Below are positions 33,095-41,390 of a stretch of DNA of 64,000 nt, one piece after another. The first letter of the stretch is position 1, and every line of letters starts with the position of its first letter. The stretch lies in contig CAKSZF010000001.1 of NCBI GenBank assembly GCA_934525405.1, forward strand, positions 62,001 through 126,000, written 5' to 3'. The notes under the pieces were generated by a model. The model ran no database searches. It was not told where the DNA came from and saw only the letters and a program-made list of their open reading frames with translations. The translations under genes and the position numbers were made by a program. This DNA comes from an uncultured Faecalibacterium sp. GTDB taxonomy: Bacteria > Bacillota > Clostridia > Oscillospirales > Ruminococcaceae.

Positions 33095-34215
33095 CGGACA
33101 ATAGAAAAACGACCGTACCGGGTGCATCTGTTGGCGCAGATGCGGTACAGTCGTCTCACAAAACTAGCACCAATATTATAACAAATTCGGACAAGCAAAT
33201 CAATCTGCAAGCCGCGAAAAAGTCAAACAATTTCGGGCTGAACACGGTATCAATGACCGAACTGTACGACACGGTGTATCCACCCCGGAGACCCATCGTG
33301 AACGACCTGCTGTACAGCGGCACCTACCTCTTTGTAGGTGCGCCCAAGGTGGGTAAGTCCTTCTTCATGGGGCAGCTTGCCTACCATGTGGCGATGGGGC
33401 TTCCGCTGTGGGAGTACGAGGTGCATCAAGGCACCGTCCTCTACCTTGCATTGGAGGACGATTACGCCCGGCTGCAGCGGCGGCTCTCCCGGATGTTCGG
33501 GGTAGAGGAGACCAGCAATCTCTACTTCGCAACGCAAGCTAAGTCCGTGAGCGAGGGACTTGACCAGCAGTTGGAAGGATTCATCCGGGAGCACCCGGAT
33601 GTACGGCTCATCATCATCGACACCCTGCAGAAGGTGCGGGAGATCGGCGGTGACCGATACAGCTACGCCAGCGACTACGAGATCGTGACCAAACTGAAAA
33701 CTTTCAGCGACAGGTACGGCATCTGCCTGCTGGTGGTTCATCACACCCGGAAGATGGAAGCCGAGGACAGCTTTGATATGATTTCCGGCACCAACGGTCT
33801 GTTGGGTGCAGCGGATGGCGCGTTCATCATGCAGAAGAAGCGGCGCACGGACAACACCGCACTACTGGACATCGTGGGGCGTGACCAGCCGGATCAGGAG
33901 CTGACATTGGAGTTTGACCGGGAACGCTGCGTGTGGGAGTTCCAAGGAGCCGAAACGGAACTTTGGAAGCTGCCGCCCGACCCGCTTCTGGAAGCAGTGG
34001 CAAAGGTGCTCACCCCGGAAAAACCGGAGTGGAGCGGAACGCCGACGGAACTGTTGGAGCAGCTACCCGGTGTGAAAGTTCCGGCAAATGTCCTGACCCG
34101 CAAATTGAACGTCAGCGCAGACCGGCTCTACAACGATTATGGAATTCGGTACGAAAGCAGGCGCACCCATGAGGGCAGGGTGGTCAAATTGACGTTGGAA
34201 AATTCTGGGGCGTGA
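33091..34215 (+). CDS. RepA-like AAA ATPase (replicative helicase type)
   Basis: A 374-residue ATPase. Walker A is GAPKVGKSF near residue 85, the Walker B type segment is VRLIIIDTLQKV, and a sensor-like VVHHTRK follows, as in AAA_25/RepA hexameric helicases. The last 90 residues are a winged-helix-like part (GTPTELLEQLPGVKVPANVL). ATG 33091 is used for its spacing to AAGGAGG. Such genes let mobilizable elements replicate as circles or aid mobilization. A repeat cluster follows. Confidence 0.8.
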   Translation: MTDNRKTTVPGASVGADAVQSSHKTSTNIITNSDKQINLQAAKKSNNFGLNTVSMTELYDTVYPPRRPIVNDLLYSGTYLFVGAPKVGKSFFMGQLAYHVAMGLPLWEYEVHQGTVLYLALEDDYARLQRRLSRMFGVEETSNLYFATQAKSVSEGLDQQLEGFIREHPDVRLIIIDTLQKVREIGGDRYSYASDYEIVTKLKTFSDRYGICLLVVHHTRKMEAEDSFDMISGTNGLLGAADGAFIMQKKRRTDNTALLDIVGRDQPDQELTLEFDRERCVWEFQGAETELWKLPPDPLLEAVAKVLTPEKPEWSGTPTELLEQLPGVKVPANVLTRKLNVSADRLYNDYGIRYESRRTHEGRVVKLTLENSGA

Positions 34216-34268
34216 CGATTCGTGACGGTTGTGACGGTATTTTTGCTACTATGTAAAATACCGTCACA
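34212..34268. repeat. GTGACG repeats and 14-bp inverted repeat after the RepA-like gene
   Basis: GTGACG occurs at 34212, 34222 and 34231. The last copy is part of an inverted repeat, TGTGACGGTATTTT (34230-34243) and AAAATACCGTCACA (34255-34268). It may be a terminator with stem-borne T's or iteron-like binding sites for the RepA-like protein. Confidence 0.6.
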
Positions 34269-34297
34269 ATCGACACAACCGACACGGGATGGTGATA

Positions 34298-34534
34298 ATG
34301 ATGAAAAACGTGCAAATTTCACAGGAGCTTTTCGTTGCCTTGCTGCATTATCATTTGAGCGGCGAAAATGAGTGCGAAGAAGTTATTGAACAGGGCTTGG
34401 AGGAAAAACTGGATGCGATGCTGCGGCATGAGCTGTATGCCCAGTACAAGACAGCACCCACCGAGGAACAGCGGGAGCAGGCTCGGCAGGAGTATCTGGA
34501 CCGGCGAGGCGTGCCAGAAAGCTTCCGCTGGTGA
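34298..34534 (+). CDS. Small conserved-looking protein, unknown
   Basis: A 78-residue acidic protein (MKNVQISQELFVALLHYHLS, EEVIEQGLEEKLDAMLRHEL, YLDRRGVPESFRW). Helical, no known motif. The region before it is the GTGACG repeat. The exact start among several nearby ATG codons is uncertain (34289, 34298 or 34301). Proteins of this style accompany mobilizable elements of gut Firmicutes, to my memory. Confidence 0.6.
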   Translation: MMKNVQISQELFVALLHYHLSGENECEEVIEQGLEEKLDAMLRHELYAQYKTAPTEEQREQARQEYLDRRGVPESFRW

Positions 34535-34559
34535 TTCCCTCTATTTGCAAAGGACAGGA

Positions 34560-34789
34560 GCGTGACACGCTCCTGTGAATAGCCAATAAGCAGGAAGGTG
34601 GTGCTGGGCAGGGCAGCGGCGAGGTGCAGCGAAACCCCGTCCGCAGACGGAAGCCCCCGGCAGGGCGCAAAGGCATCTTTTGATGGACGGAACGTCTGTC
34701 AAAAGTGCTTTTACGTTACTTTCGACGAAAGTAACAAAGCCTTTGCCGTGTCCGGCGCCAGTACCTTCTCCCAGAGAAAGGATGTGCGA
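34560..34789. other. Gene-free region before the relaxase, oriT candidate
   Basis: About 230 bp with a perfect inverted repeat GTTACTTTCG and CGAAAGTAAC (34715-34735 area), and GC-rich stretches. MobV-type relaxases usually nick in the short region before their own gene, so oriT is expected here. The nick site itself could not be fixed. Confidence 0.45.
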
Positions 34790-36078
34790 TTGAAAAGAAC
34801 CATTTCAGTAATGCGGGGTCCCGGCTCCCTCAACCATAACCGGAGAAGTTTTACCGCAGAGAATGTAGACCCGGAGCGTAGCAGCCTGAATGTCGTGTAC
34901 CGGGATGAGCCGATTCAGAAGGTGTACCACGAACTGTTTGACGAGGCAGTGAACCGCTACAACGCCAAGCAAAAGCGCAAGGACCGCTGTATCAACGACT
35001 ACTATGAGCACCTGCGGACAGGCAAGCAGGAAAAGCTCTTCCATGAGTTGATCGTCCAGATCGGCAACAAAGATGATATGGGTGTCTTGACCGAGAACGG
35101 CGCACTGGCAAAGGAACTGCTGGACGAGTATATGCAGGGCTTCCAAGAACGTAACCCGACACTGCGGGTGTTCGGAGCATTCCTCCACATGGATGAAGCT
35201 ACGCCCCATCTGCACATCGACTTCGTGCCGTATGTGTCCGGCTGGAAAGGCAAAGGACTGGATACCAAGGTCTCCCTGAAGCAGGCGCTGAAAGCCTTGG
35301 GCTTTGCAGGCGGTTCTAAACGGGAATCCGAGCTGAACCAGTGAATCAACGTCGAGAAAGAGCAGCTTGCCGCCGTGATGGAGCGGCATGGCATCGAGTG
35401 GGAACAGAAAGGCACCCACGAAGAGCACCTGTCTGTGCTGGACTTCAAGAAGCGGGAGCGCAGTAAAGAGGTAGCGGCTCTGGAAGCTGCCAAGCAGGAG
35501 TGCCAGACCGACCTGACCGAGATGCAGGAGCAACTGGAAACAGCGCAGACAGCCGTAGAAGCCGCTGAACAGCGGGTACAGAAAGCAGAGCTGACCTACC
35601 AGAAGCAGAGCTGACCTACCAGAAGCAGAGCCAGAAGCTGAGCAAGCTGGCTCCCATCATGGAAGGTTTGGAAAACCTGTCAGCGCAGTACTCCCAGCGG
35701 CCAGAAGAATGGGTGCCAGAAGCAGCCACATTTGAGACCGCCAAGAGCTATCGGGAGAAGAAGGCCATGCCGCTGATCCAGAAGTTGGTGAAGGTACTTT
35801 TTGCCCTCCATCGGAAGTACTGGGAGGTCAAGGACGAGCGAGATAAGTACCAGTATTTCTATCAGGACGAGAAGAAGGCTACCCATCATCTAAGCCAGCG
35901 GCTGAAAGAGGTGGAGGCTGAAAACTCTCAGCTCTATGCGATGAAACGTGATTTCAGGCGAGTATGGAACTATTTCGGTGCCGAAAAGATGCAGCAGGTC
36001 ATTGGGCTTATGAGGGAGCAGGAGCAGACCGTAGATAGGAGCCAAAAGAAGAGCAGACAGAGCAGCGTAGAGCTGTAA
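34790..36078 (+). pseudogene. MobV/Pre-type relaxase, broken by nonsense codon and 20-bp duplication
   Basis: The 5' part (TTG 34790 to TGA 35342-35344) encodes the relaxase core. It has SVMRGPGSLNHNRRSF, YYEHLRTGKQEKLFHELIVQ, and the metal-binding H-x-DEATPHLHIDF. The frame continues after the TGA with INVEKEQLAAVMERHGIEWE, where relatives read a Trp after NQ, so TGA is likely a changed TGG. A second lesion, a tandem 20-bp duplication at 35590-35629, shifts the frame and stops it. The original frame resumes at about 35640 as a coiled-coil tail to 36078. The first 184 residues could still be made as a truncated nickase. Confidence 0.8.
35590..35629 (+). repeat. 20-bp tandem duplication inside the relaxase gene
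   Basis: GAGCTGACCTACCAGAAGCA occurs twice head to tail and a third partial copy (GAGC) follows. Because 20 is not a multiple of three it shifts the relaxase reading frame. Confidence 0.85.
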
Positions 36079-36084
36079 GCATAG

Positions 36085-36118
36085 CAGACCCCCGCCAGCG
36101 AATGTTGGCGGGGGTCTG
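36085..36118 (+). terminator. Strong hairpin after the relaxase
   Basis: The 13-bp arms CAGACCCCCGCCA and TGGCGGGGGTCTG pair with an 8-nt loop; no long T tail. A weaker hairpin (AACTTTTCGGA/TCCGAAGAGTT) follows at about 36131-36155. The rest up to 36311 holds no gene. Confidence 0.65.
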
Positions 36119-36311
36119 TACATATAGGGGCAACTTTTCGGAAAATCCGAAGAGTTCAGGGCAGTTGTTAAGCGTTGCTTAATAACTTGGGCAGTCTGTC
36201 GACTATCCGGGATTTTTGGATGGTTCGAGTTTAGCAGTTGGAACTATTAAGAAAAACTTAATGGTTGGACGTGCCAGAGAAAATAGAATGATATAAAGAT
36301 ATAATTTTAAG

Positions 36312-36839
36312 TTAAAGCTTCTCGAAAGATACCATGGCAGAAAGAGAGTTTCTCATTTTTGCATGGCAATCTGCGGACAGAGCCTTTTCACGAGAGGTGT
36401 CGGCGTAGCCGAGGACAAGGATGTTGACCGGTTCAAGGTTGTCGGGAATCTTAAATTCAGCCTTCAGGATGTCCGGCTTGAAATAGCATACCCATACGCT
36501 TCCTAAACCTAAGTAGGTGGCTTCCATCATCATGTGGTCGGTAATGATGCTTGCATCAATATCGGTCAGCTTTTTACCATCAAAGGGACGTGTCCAGACC
36601 TTATTTGTATCGCTGCAAACGATAATTGCCAGCGGCGCACCATAGATATTTGTGGCCTTTCCAATTTTACGAAGGCCCTCATCACTCTGCACTACAATCA
36701 GGTGTTGAGGCTGGCAATTACCACCTGTGGGTGCAATGTGAGCTGCCTCTAAGATGGCATCCAGCTTTTCCTTCTCAACCTTCTGCTTTGTGTAAGCGCG
36801 TACACTATACCGTTTCTTTGCAAGTGTCAAAAAATCCAT
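36312..36839 (-). CDS. Nitroreductase-family protein
   Basis: A 175-residue FMN-dependent nitroreductase-like protein. Signature segments are AKKRYSVRAYTKQKVEKEKL, AAHIAPTGGNCQPQHLIVV, DASIITDHMMMEATYLGLGS and WVCYFKP. These enzymes reduce nitro or quinone compounds with NAD(P)H. The start at 36839 has GAAAGGACC upstream. It is divergent from an HxlR regulator, which likely controls it. Cargo of the mobilizable element. Substrate unknown. Confidence 0.88.
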   Translation of the reverse strand: MDFLTLAKKRYSVRAYTKQKVEKEKLDAILEAAHIAPTGGNCQPQHLIVVQSDEGLRKIGKATNIYGAPLAIIVCSDTNKVWTRPFDGKKLTDIDASIITDHMMMEATYLGLGSVWVCYFKPDILKAEFKIPDNLEPVNILVLGYADTSREKALSADCHAKMRNSLSAMVSFEKL

Positions 36840-36954
36840 AATGTGATGGTCCTTTCTGAAAGTGTAAATTTGTGTAGGGTCTTGATAATTCAATCGGCCT
36901 ATGCTATGATTTTATCAGTCGTTTTCAAAAAAGCAAGAACGCACTTTTTTGTTA

Positions 36955-36978
36955 TATACTACCTAAAAAGATAGTGTA
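36955..36978. promoter_or_regulatory. Imperfect palindrome in the nitroreductase/HxlR gap
   Basis: TATACTACC-TAAAAA-GATAGTGTA (7 of 9 pairs) lies just before the HxlR gene and includes a TATACT that may be its -10. It is a reasonable HxlR operator, without experimental support. Confidence 0.35.
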
Positions 36979-36990
36979 GGGAAGAGAAAA

Positions 36991-37320
36991 ATGAAATGTC
37001 CAAGTACCTTTAGCTGCCCGGTTGAAGCAACCCTCGATTTGATTGGTGGGAAATATAAAGCACTTATTCTGTGGCATTTGATTGATAATACTTTGCGCTT
37101 TAATGAGATAGGAAAGTTGATTCCCAAGGCTACGCCTAAAATGCTGACACAGCAGCTTCGGGAGCTTGAAAATGATAACTTGGTTATTCGGAAAGTTTAT
37201 CCTGTTGTGCCGCCAAAGGTAGAATATTCGCTCAGCGACTTTGGGAGAAGCATCATTCCTATTTTGGATGCGATGTGTAAATGGGGAGAAAACTATCTGG
37301 CAGATGCAAGCAAGAAGTAA
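36991..37320 (+). CDS. HxlR-family transcriptional regulator
   Basis: A 109-residue winged-helix protein with the family pattern: [59 protein letters not shown] and [13 protein letters not shown]. Cys 10 near the start could sense electrophiles as in redox HxlR/YodB members. Divergent from the nitroreductase, so regulation of that gene is likely. Confidence 0.88.
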   Translation: MKCPSTFSCPVEATLDLIGGKYKALILWHLIDNTLRFNEIGKLIPKATPKMLTQQLRELENDNLVIRKVYPVVPPKVEYSLSDFGRSIIPILDAMCKWGENYLADASKK

Positions 37321-37508
37321 TCCTTAAAAGACAGTTGCTTCCTGAACGTAAATACGTTATAATACTCACAGAGATCCCACTGGTTGCGTGATACTATCCT
37401 GATACTAAAAAATCAGCAAGCCACATCTAGCACAGCAATCTCATGGAAAAGTGAACATCCAAGGATAAATTTACTAAACAAATTTGTTTAGTTATAATCT
37501 GGACTTAC
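37321..37508. other. Gene-free right end of the mobilizable element
   Basis: AT-rich, without a supportable gene. It holds TGATACTATCCTGATACTA (37389-37408), matching motifs at the left end, and an A/T palindrome TAAACAAATTTGTTTA (37474-37489). Confidence 0.5.
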
Positions 37509-37523
37509 CGAGCTCGAGTAATC
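37509..37523. repeat. Right 15-bp direct repeat, probable att core
   Basis: CGAGCTCGAGTAATC is the same as 30495-30509. Chromosomal sequence with a terminator and azlC follows. Confidence 0.65.
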
Positions 37524-37535
37524 CCTGATAGCACC

Positions 37536-37584
37536 AACACCCCGGAAAGCTATGTTGTTGCGTAGCCTTCCGGGGTGTTTTTAT
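37536..37584 (+). terminator. Terminator at the chromosome/element border
   Basis: AACACCCCGGA and TCCGGGGTGTT with extended pairing (AAGCTA/TAGCCT) are followed by TTTTT. The next 190 bases up to azlC show no gene; the short open frames there look random. Confidence 0.8.
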
Positions 37585-37774
37585 CTTCCGGCGCGATCAA
37601 ACAGACCGTAACGTTCAGAGCATTTCCTGTATCCGTGTATTTGAAACGTAAATCCAAAGCCTTTTGGACGTTGTGTTTTTATGCAGAAAAATCCCGAAAC
37701 CTCTTCCTTCTCCGCCCGCAGGGGAGTATAATAGATTCTGTTGTTTGCAAAATAGGAAAGGGGAAGTATTAACT

Positions 37775-38551
37775 ATGGAATCAAAGCAGAGGCTTTTAGA
37801 GCCGCAGCTCGTCCAAACAGGAAGGGCAGATCAGTTCGGCCGCAAGGTGTTCTGCGATGGAATGCGGGATGGTGTGCCCATTGCGCTGGGCTACTTCGCG
37901 GTATCGTTTTCTCTTGGCATTGCGGCGCGCAAGGCGGGCTTTACACCGTTTCAAGGGTTTCTTGTCAGCCTGCTGAACAATGCCTCCGCAGGAGAATATG
38001 CCGCATTTGCGCTGATTATGGCAAACGCCACCTATTTTGAGGTGGCAGTCATTACTCTGATCGCCAATGCACGGTATCTGTTGATGAGCTGTGCGCTGGC
38101 ACAGCGCTTTGCACCGGGAACGCCCTTCTGGCATCGGCTGCTCATCGGCTATGATGTTACAGATGAACTGTTCGGCATTACGATCGCCCGCCCAGGCAGC
38201 CTGAACCCGTACTATACCTATGGTGCTATCCTGTTGGCGGCACCGGCTTGGGCTTCCGGTACGGCGCTGGGCATTATAGCGGGTAATCTACTGCCGCTGC
38301 GGGTGGTCAGCGCTCTTAGCGTGGCACTGTACGGGATGTTTTTAGCCATCATTATCCCGCCGGCCCGCAAGGATCGGATTGTTGCGGTGCTGGTCGTCAT
38401 CAGCTTTGCGCTGAGCTTTCTGTGCAGCTATCTGCCGGGCATCTCGGCGCTCTCCGAGGGCACTCGCACTATTCTTTTAACGGTGGCGATCTCCGGTGCA
38501 GCGGCGGTGCTGTTCCCGGTCAGGCAGGAGGAAAACGAAGATGACGCATAA
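37775..38551 (+). CDS. azlC: AzlC-family branched-chain amino acid exporter subunit
   Basis: A 258-residue membrane protein with the AzlC pattern: DGVPIALGYFAVSFSLGIAA, LLNNASAGEYAAFAL, ANARYLLMSCALAQ and AVALYGMFLAIIIPP-type helices. With AzlD it exports branched-chain or related amino acids. ATG 37775 follows GGAAAGGGGAAG. It overlaps azlD by 11 nt. Confidence 0.9.
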   Translation: MESKQRLLEPQLVQTGRADQFGRKVFCDGMRDGVPIALGYFAVSFSLGIAARKAGFTPFQGFLVSLLNNASAGEYAAFALIMANATYFEVAVITLIANARYLLMSCALAQRFAPGTPFWHRLLIGYDVTDELFGITIARPGSLNPYYTYGAILLAAPAWASGTALGIIAGNLLPLRVVSALSVALYGMFLAIIIPPARKDRIVAVLVVISFALSFLCSYLPGISALSEGTRTILLTVAISGAAAVLFPVRQEENEDDA

Positions 38552-38846
38552 CAATTATATCTATATTGCGGTCATGGCACTGGTATCCTATGCTATTCGC
38601 ATCCTGCCGCTGACGCTGATCCGCAAACCGATCAAAAACCGCTTCGTCCAGTCGTTTTTGTACTATGTACCCTATGTGACGCTGGCCGTGATGACCTTTC
38701 CAGCCATTATTCAGGCAACGCAAAGCCCGGCAGCCGGTGCTGTTGCACTAGTAGTCGGCATTGCCGCCGCATGGTTTGGCGCAAGCCTGTTTCAGGTGGC
38801 TGCGGGCTGCTGTGCCGTGGTGTTCGTGCTGGAATTTTTTATCTGA
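38541..38846 (+). CDS. azlD: AzlD-family partner of AzlC
   Basis: A 101-residue protein with four predicted membrane helices, and YAIRILPLTLIRKPIKNRFV, FLYYVPYVTLAVMTFPAIIQ typical of AzlD. It overlaps azlC, as usual for the pair. Confidence 0.9.
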   Translation: MTHNNYIYIAVMALVSYAIRILPLTLIRKPIKNRFVQSFLYYVPYVTLAVMTFPAIIQATQSPAAGAVALVVGIAAAWFGASLFQVAAGCCAVVFVLEFFI

Positions 38847-38868
38847 AACATTATAGCAGGAGAACAAA

Positions 38869-39705
38869 ATGAAGAAGATCCTTGTAACCGGTGCAGGCGG
38901 CTTTGTAGGTTCCCGCGTGATGCAGCAATGGGCGGGGCGTTACGAACTATGCACCTTTCCTAAAGGCTTTCTGGCAACAGCAGGGGAGGACGCCGTGCGG
39001 CAGGCTGTTTTGCAGCAACGCCCGGATGTCATTCTGCACACTGCAGCCATTTCGGATACCGGTTACTGCGCCGACCACCCGGAGCAGGCTTACCGCGCCA
39101 ATGTGGAACTGCCGGTCTGGTTTGCCCGGGTGGCAGCTGAGACTGGCGCAAAATTGGTAGCCTTCAGCTCAGATCAGGTCTATGCCGGTGTGGAGCAGTC
39201 TGGCCTGCTGCCGGAGAGCATTCCGCTGCGGCCTGCCAATGTGTACGGGCAGGGCAAGCTGGAAATGGAGCAGCGGGTGCAGGCGCTCTGCCCGAGCGCT
39301 GTACTGCTGCGCGCCACATGGATGTACGATCTGCCGGGCTACCGGCTGCCCATCCGGGGCAACCTGCCACTGAATCTTTTGCGCGCGGCACAGCGGGGAG
39401 AATCCGTCCGCTTTTCTGTCCGAGATTTCCGGGGTATCACCTACGTCCGGCAGGCGGTGGTACTGTTGGAAGCTGCTTTGACCCTGCCCGGTGGGGTCTA
39501 TAACTTTGGCAGTGAGAACGCTGAAAATATGGTGTTGACCGCCCGGCAGTTTGCTGAGACACTGGGAATTACAGTCGATATTCAGGAAGCTGACTGGGCA
39601 CGGAATCTTGCAATGGATTGCAGCAAGCTGCGGGCGCAGAGCATCGTATTTGATACCACACAGACCGGTCTTACGCGTTGTCTGCGGGATTATGGATTGC
39701 GCTGA
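38869..39705 (+). CDS. RmlD-like NAD(P)-dependent sugar-nucleotide reductase
   Basis: A 278-residue extended SDR protein. It has the Rossmann start ILVTGAGGFVGSRVMQQW, DVILHTAAISDTGYCADHPE, AFSSDQVYAG, and the Y-x3-K pair in VYGQGKLEMEQ. This resembles dTDP-4-dehydrorhamnose reductase-type enzymes, but no rhamnose gene is nearby, so the substrate is open. AGGAG precedes the ATG, 22 nt after azlD. Confidence 0.8.
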   Translation: MKKILVTGAGGFVGSRVMQQWAGRYELCTFPKGFLATAGEDAVRQAVLQQRPDVILHTAAISDTGYCADHPEQAYRANVELPVWFARVAAETGAKLVAFSSDQVYAGVEQSGLLPESIPLRPANVYGQGKLEMEQRVQALCPSAVLLRATWMYDLPGYRLPIRGNLPLNLLRAAQRGESVRFSVRDFRGITYVRQAVVLLEAALTLPGGVYNFGSENAENMVLTARQFAETLGITVDIQEADWARNLAMDCSKLRAQSIVFDTTQTGLTRCLRDYGLR

Positions 39706-39754
39706 CCTCAGAGAATCAAATTTTTCTGTATCGCACAAAAAACAGAGAAAAGCA

Positions 39755-39828
39755 CAAAAAAAGCAGGGGATTCTGTATGCTTCCAGCAACATCAGGCTGG
39801 ATAAATCGTGCAGAAACCCTGCTTTTTT
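39755..39828. terminator. Bidirectional-looking terminator after the RmlD-like gene
   Basis: AAAAAAAGCAGGG and CCCTGCTTTTTT pair around a 49-nt loop that itself holds a small hairpin (CCAGCAACATCAGGCTGG). T's follow on the plus strand. Confidence 0.7.
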
Positions 39829-39894
39829 GCTTGTCTGCCGGAGAAAAGTTCGCTTGTGGGATGTAGCAATTTTCCATACAAAAGTCATACTTAT

Positions 39895-39923
39895 TTTACA
39901 TCTTATCTGCATTTTGCTATAAT
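39895..39923 (+). promoter_or_regulatory. Promoter of the purine permease
   Basis: TTTACA (39895-39900) and TATAAT (39918-39923) are 17 bp apart. The leader of about 60 nt is too short for a purine riboswitch, and none is seen. Confidence 0.75.
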
Positions 39924-39989
39924 ATTTTCGCTTTTTTGCAAAGCATCCGAACCGCATAAACCTTTAAAACCTTGAGGAGAGTGGAATTT

Positions 39990-41387
39990 TTGAAGGAAGT
40001 CAAGCTTGAAGAAGCGGCTTATCAGTTTGAAGCCAAAATGTCCCTGCGGCAGGCGATCCCGCTGGGCTTGCAGCATGTCTGCGCCATGTTCGTGGGTAAC
40101 CTGACCCCGCTGCTGATCATCACCAGCGCCTGCGGCATTGCAGGCGGCGAGTTCGCCGACCTGCAGGTCACCCTGCTGCAGAGTGCCATGTTCGTGGCAG
40201 GTATCGTCACGCTGGTGCAGCTGTTCACCATCGGACCCGTGGGCGGCGCAGTGCCTATTATCATGGGTACCAGCTCCGGCTTTATCGGCGTGTTCAACAG
40301 CGTTGTTGGCACGATGGGCGGCGGTGTGCTGGCCTATGGCGCGATTATGGGCGCATCCATCATCGGCGGTATTTTTGAAAGCGTGCTGGGCTTTTTCCTG
40401 AAGCCGCTGCGCAGGTTCTTCCCGCCGGTGGTTACCGGCACGGTGGTGCTTTCCATCGGTCTTTCGCTGATCTCGGTAGGCATCAACTCCTTTGGCGGCG
40501 GCAACAAGGCCAAGGACTTCGGTTCTGTTGAAAACCTGCTGCTGGCACTGTTTGTGCTGGTGGTCATCCTGTTCTTCAAGCACTGGACTACCGGTTTCCT
40601 CAGCTCTTCTGCCATCCTCATCGGCATTCTGGCCGGTTATGTGGCTGCATTCATTATGGGTCTGGTGCTGCCCACCACCGGCGTGACTGCTGACGGCATG
40701 GAGTTCACCAAGGCATGGGTGCTCAACTGGAGCAAGGTAGCGCAGGCATCCTGGTTCGCAGTGCCCAAGCTGATGCCGGTCAAGGTGGTATTTGATGCCC
40801 GTGCGATTCTGCCGGTGCTGGTCATGTTCATCGTTACCGCAGTGGAGACTGTGGGCGATATCTCCGGCGTGATGGAGGGCGGCATGAACCGCGAGCCCTC
40901 TGATAAGGAGCTGTCCGGCGGCGTCATCTGCGATGGTCTCGGCTCTACCTTTGCCGCACTGTTCGGCGTATTGCCCAACACCTCTTTCAGCCAGAACGTG
41001 GGTCTGGTGGCCATGACCAAGGTGGTCAACCGCATGGCACTGGCCTCCGGTGCCGTGTTCCTGATCCTCTGCGGTCTGATCCCCAAGCTGGGCGCGCTGA
41101 TCTCCATCATGCCGCAGGCCGTTCTGGGCGGTGCAGCCGTTATGATGTTCTCTTCCATCGTGGTCAGCGGCATCCAGCTGATCACCAAGGAAAAGATGAC
41201 CCCGCGCCACCTGACCATCGTTTCCGTGGCACTGGGCGTAGGTTATGGCATGGGTGCCAACAGCGGTATTCTGGCACAGGCTCCGCAGGCTTTCCAGCTG
41301 ATTTGCGGCGAGTCCGGCATTGTTCCGGCTGCTTTTGTGGCGATTCTGCTGAACGTGCTGCTGCCCAAGAACGATATGGCAGAGTAA
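39990..41387 (+). CDS. NCS2-family xanthine/uracil permease
   Basis: A 465-residue transporter with about 14 membrane segments. The family signature Q-N-x-G-x4-T is seen in NTSFSQNVGLVAMTK, and the charged TM helix VMFIVTAVETVGDISG carries the conserved Glu. NCS2 proteins import purines or pyrimidines with H+ or Na+. TTG 39990 is used for the GAGGAG at 39974-39979; other in-frame starts lie upstream. A purine hydroxylase operon follows, so xanthine or urate uptake is likely. Confidence 0.88.
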   Translation: MKEVKLEEAAYQFEAKMSLRQAIPLGLQHVCAMFVGNLTPLLIITSACGIAGGEFADLQVTLLQSAMFVAGIVTLVQLFTIGPVGGAVPIIMGTSSGFIGVFNSVVGTMGGGVLAYGAIMGASIIGGIFESVLGFFLKPLRRFFPPVVTGTVVLSIGLSLISVGINSFGGGNKAKDFGSVENLLLALFVLVVILFFKHWTTGFLSSSAILIGILAGYVAAFIMGLVLPTTGVTADGMEFTKAWVLNWSKVAQASWFAVPKLMPVKVVFDARAILPVLVMFIVTAVETVGDISGVMEGGMNREPSDKELSGGVICDGLGSTFAALFGVLPNTSFSQNVGLVAMTKVVNRMALASGAVFLILCGLIPKLGALISIMPQAVLGGAAVMMFSSIVVSGIQLITKEKMTPRHLTIVSVALGVGYGMGANSGILAQAPQAFQLICGESGIVPAAFVAILLNVLLPKNDMAE

Positions 41388-41390
41388 ACT

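Larger units (their letters stand above)
30495..37523. mobile_element. Integrated mobilizable element (about 7 kb)
   Basis: Between two copies of a 15-bp repeat lie a divergent XRE regulator, an excisionase-like protein, a tyrosine integrase, MobC-like and RepA-like genes, a broken MobV-type relaxase with an oriT-like zone, and a nitroreductase/HxlR pair. No type IV secretion genes are present, so it would need a helper to transfer. Confidence 0.75.

Noticed and set aside
34598-34789. Extended N-terminus of the relaxase upstream of TTG 34790
   Set aside because: The extra residues have no relaxase character and span the oriT-like inverted repeat; TTG 34790 has AAAGGA at a fitting distance.
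35342-35344. TGA in the relaxase as a selenocysteine codon, given selD in the same window
   Set aside because: The expected residue there is Trp, no SECIS-like stem-loop was seen just after it, and a second frameshift further on shows that the gene is decaying.
37575-37772. 65-codon open frame before azlC
   Set aside because: It overlaps the terminator and has no ribosome site; azlC has a well-placed start at 37775.
39924-39989. Purine riboswitch before the NCS2 permease
   Set aside because: The leader after the promoter is about 60 nt and lacks the three-way junction core motifs of purine riboswitches.
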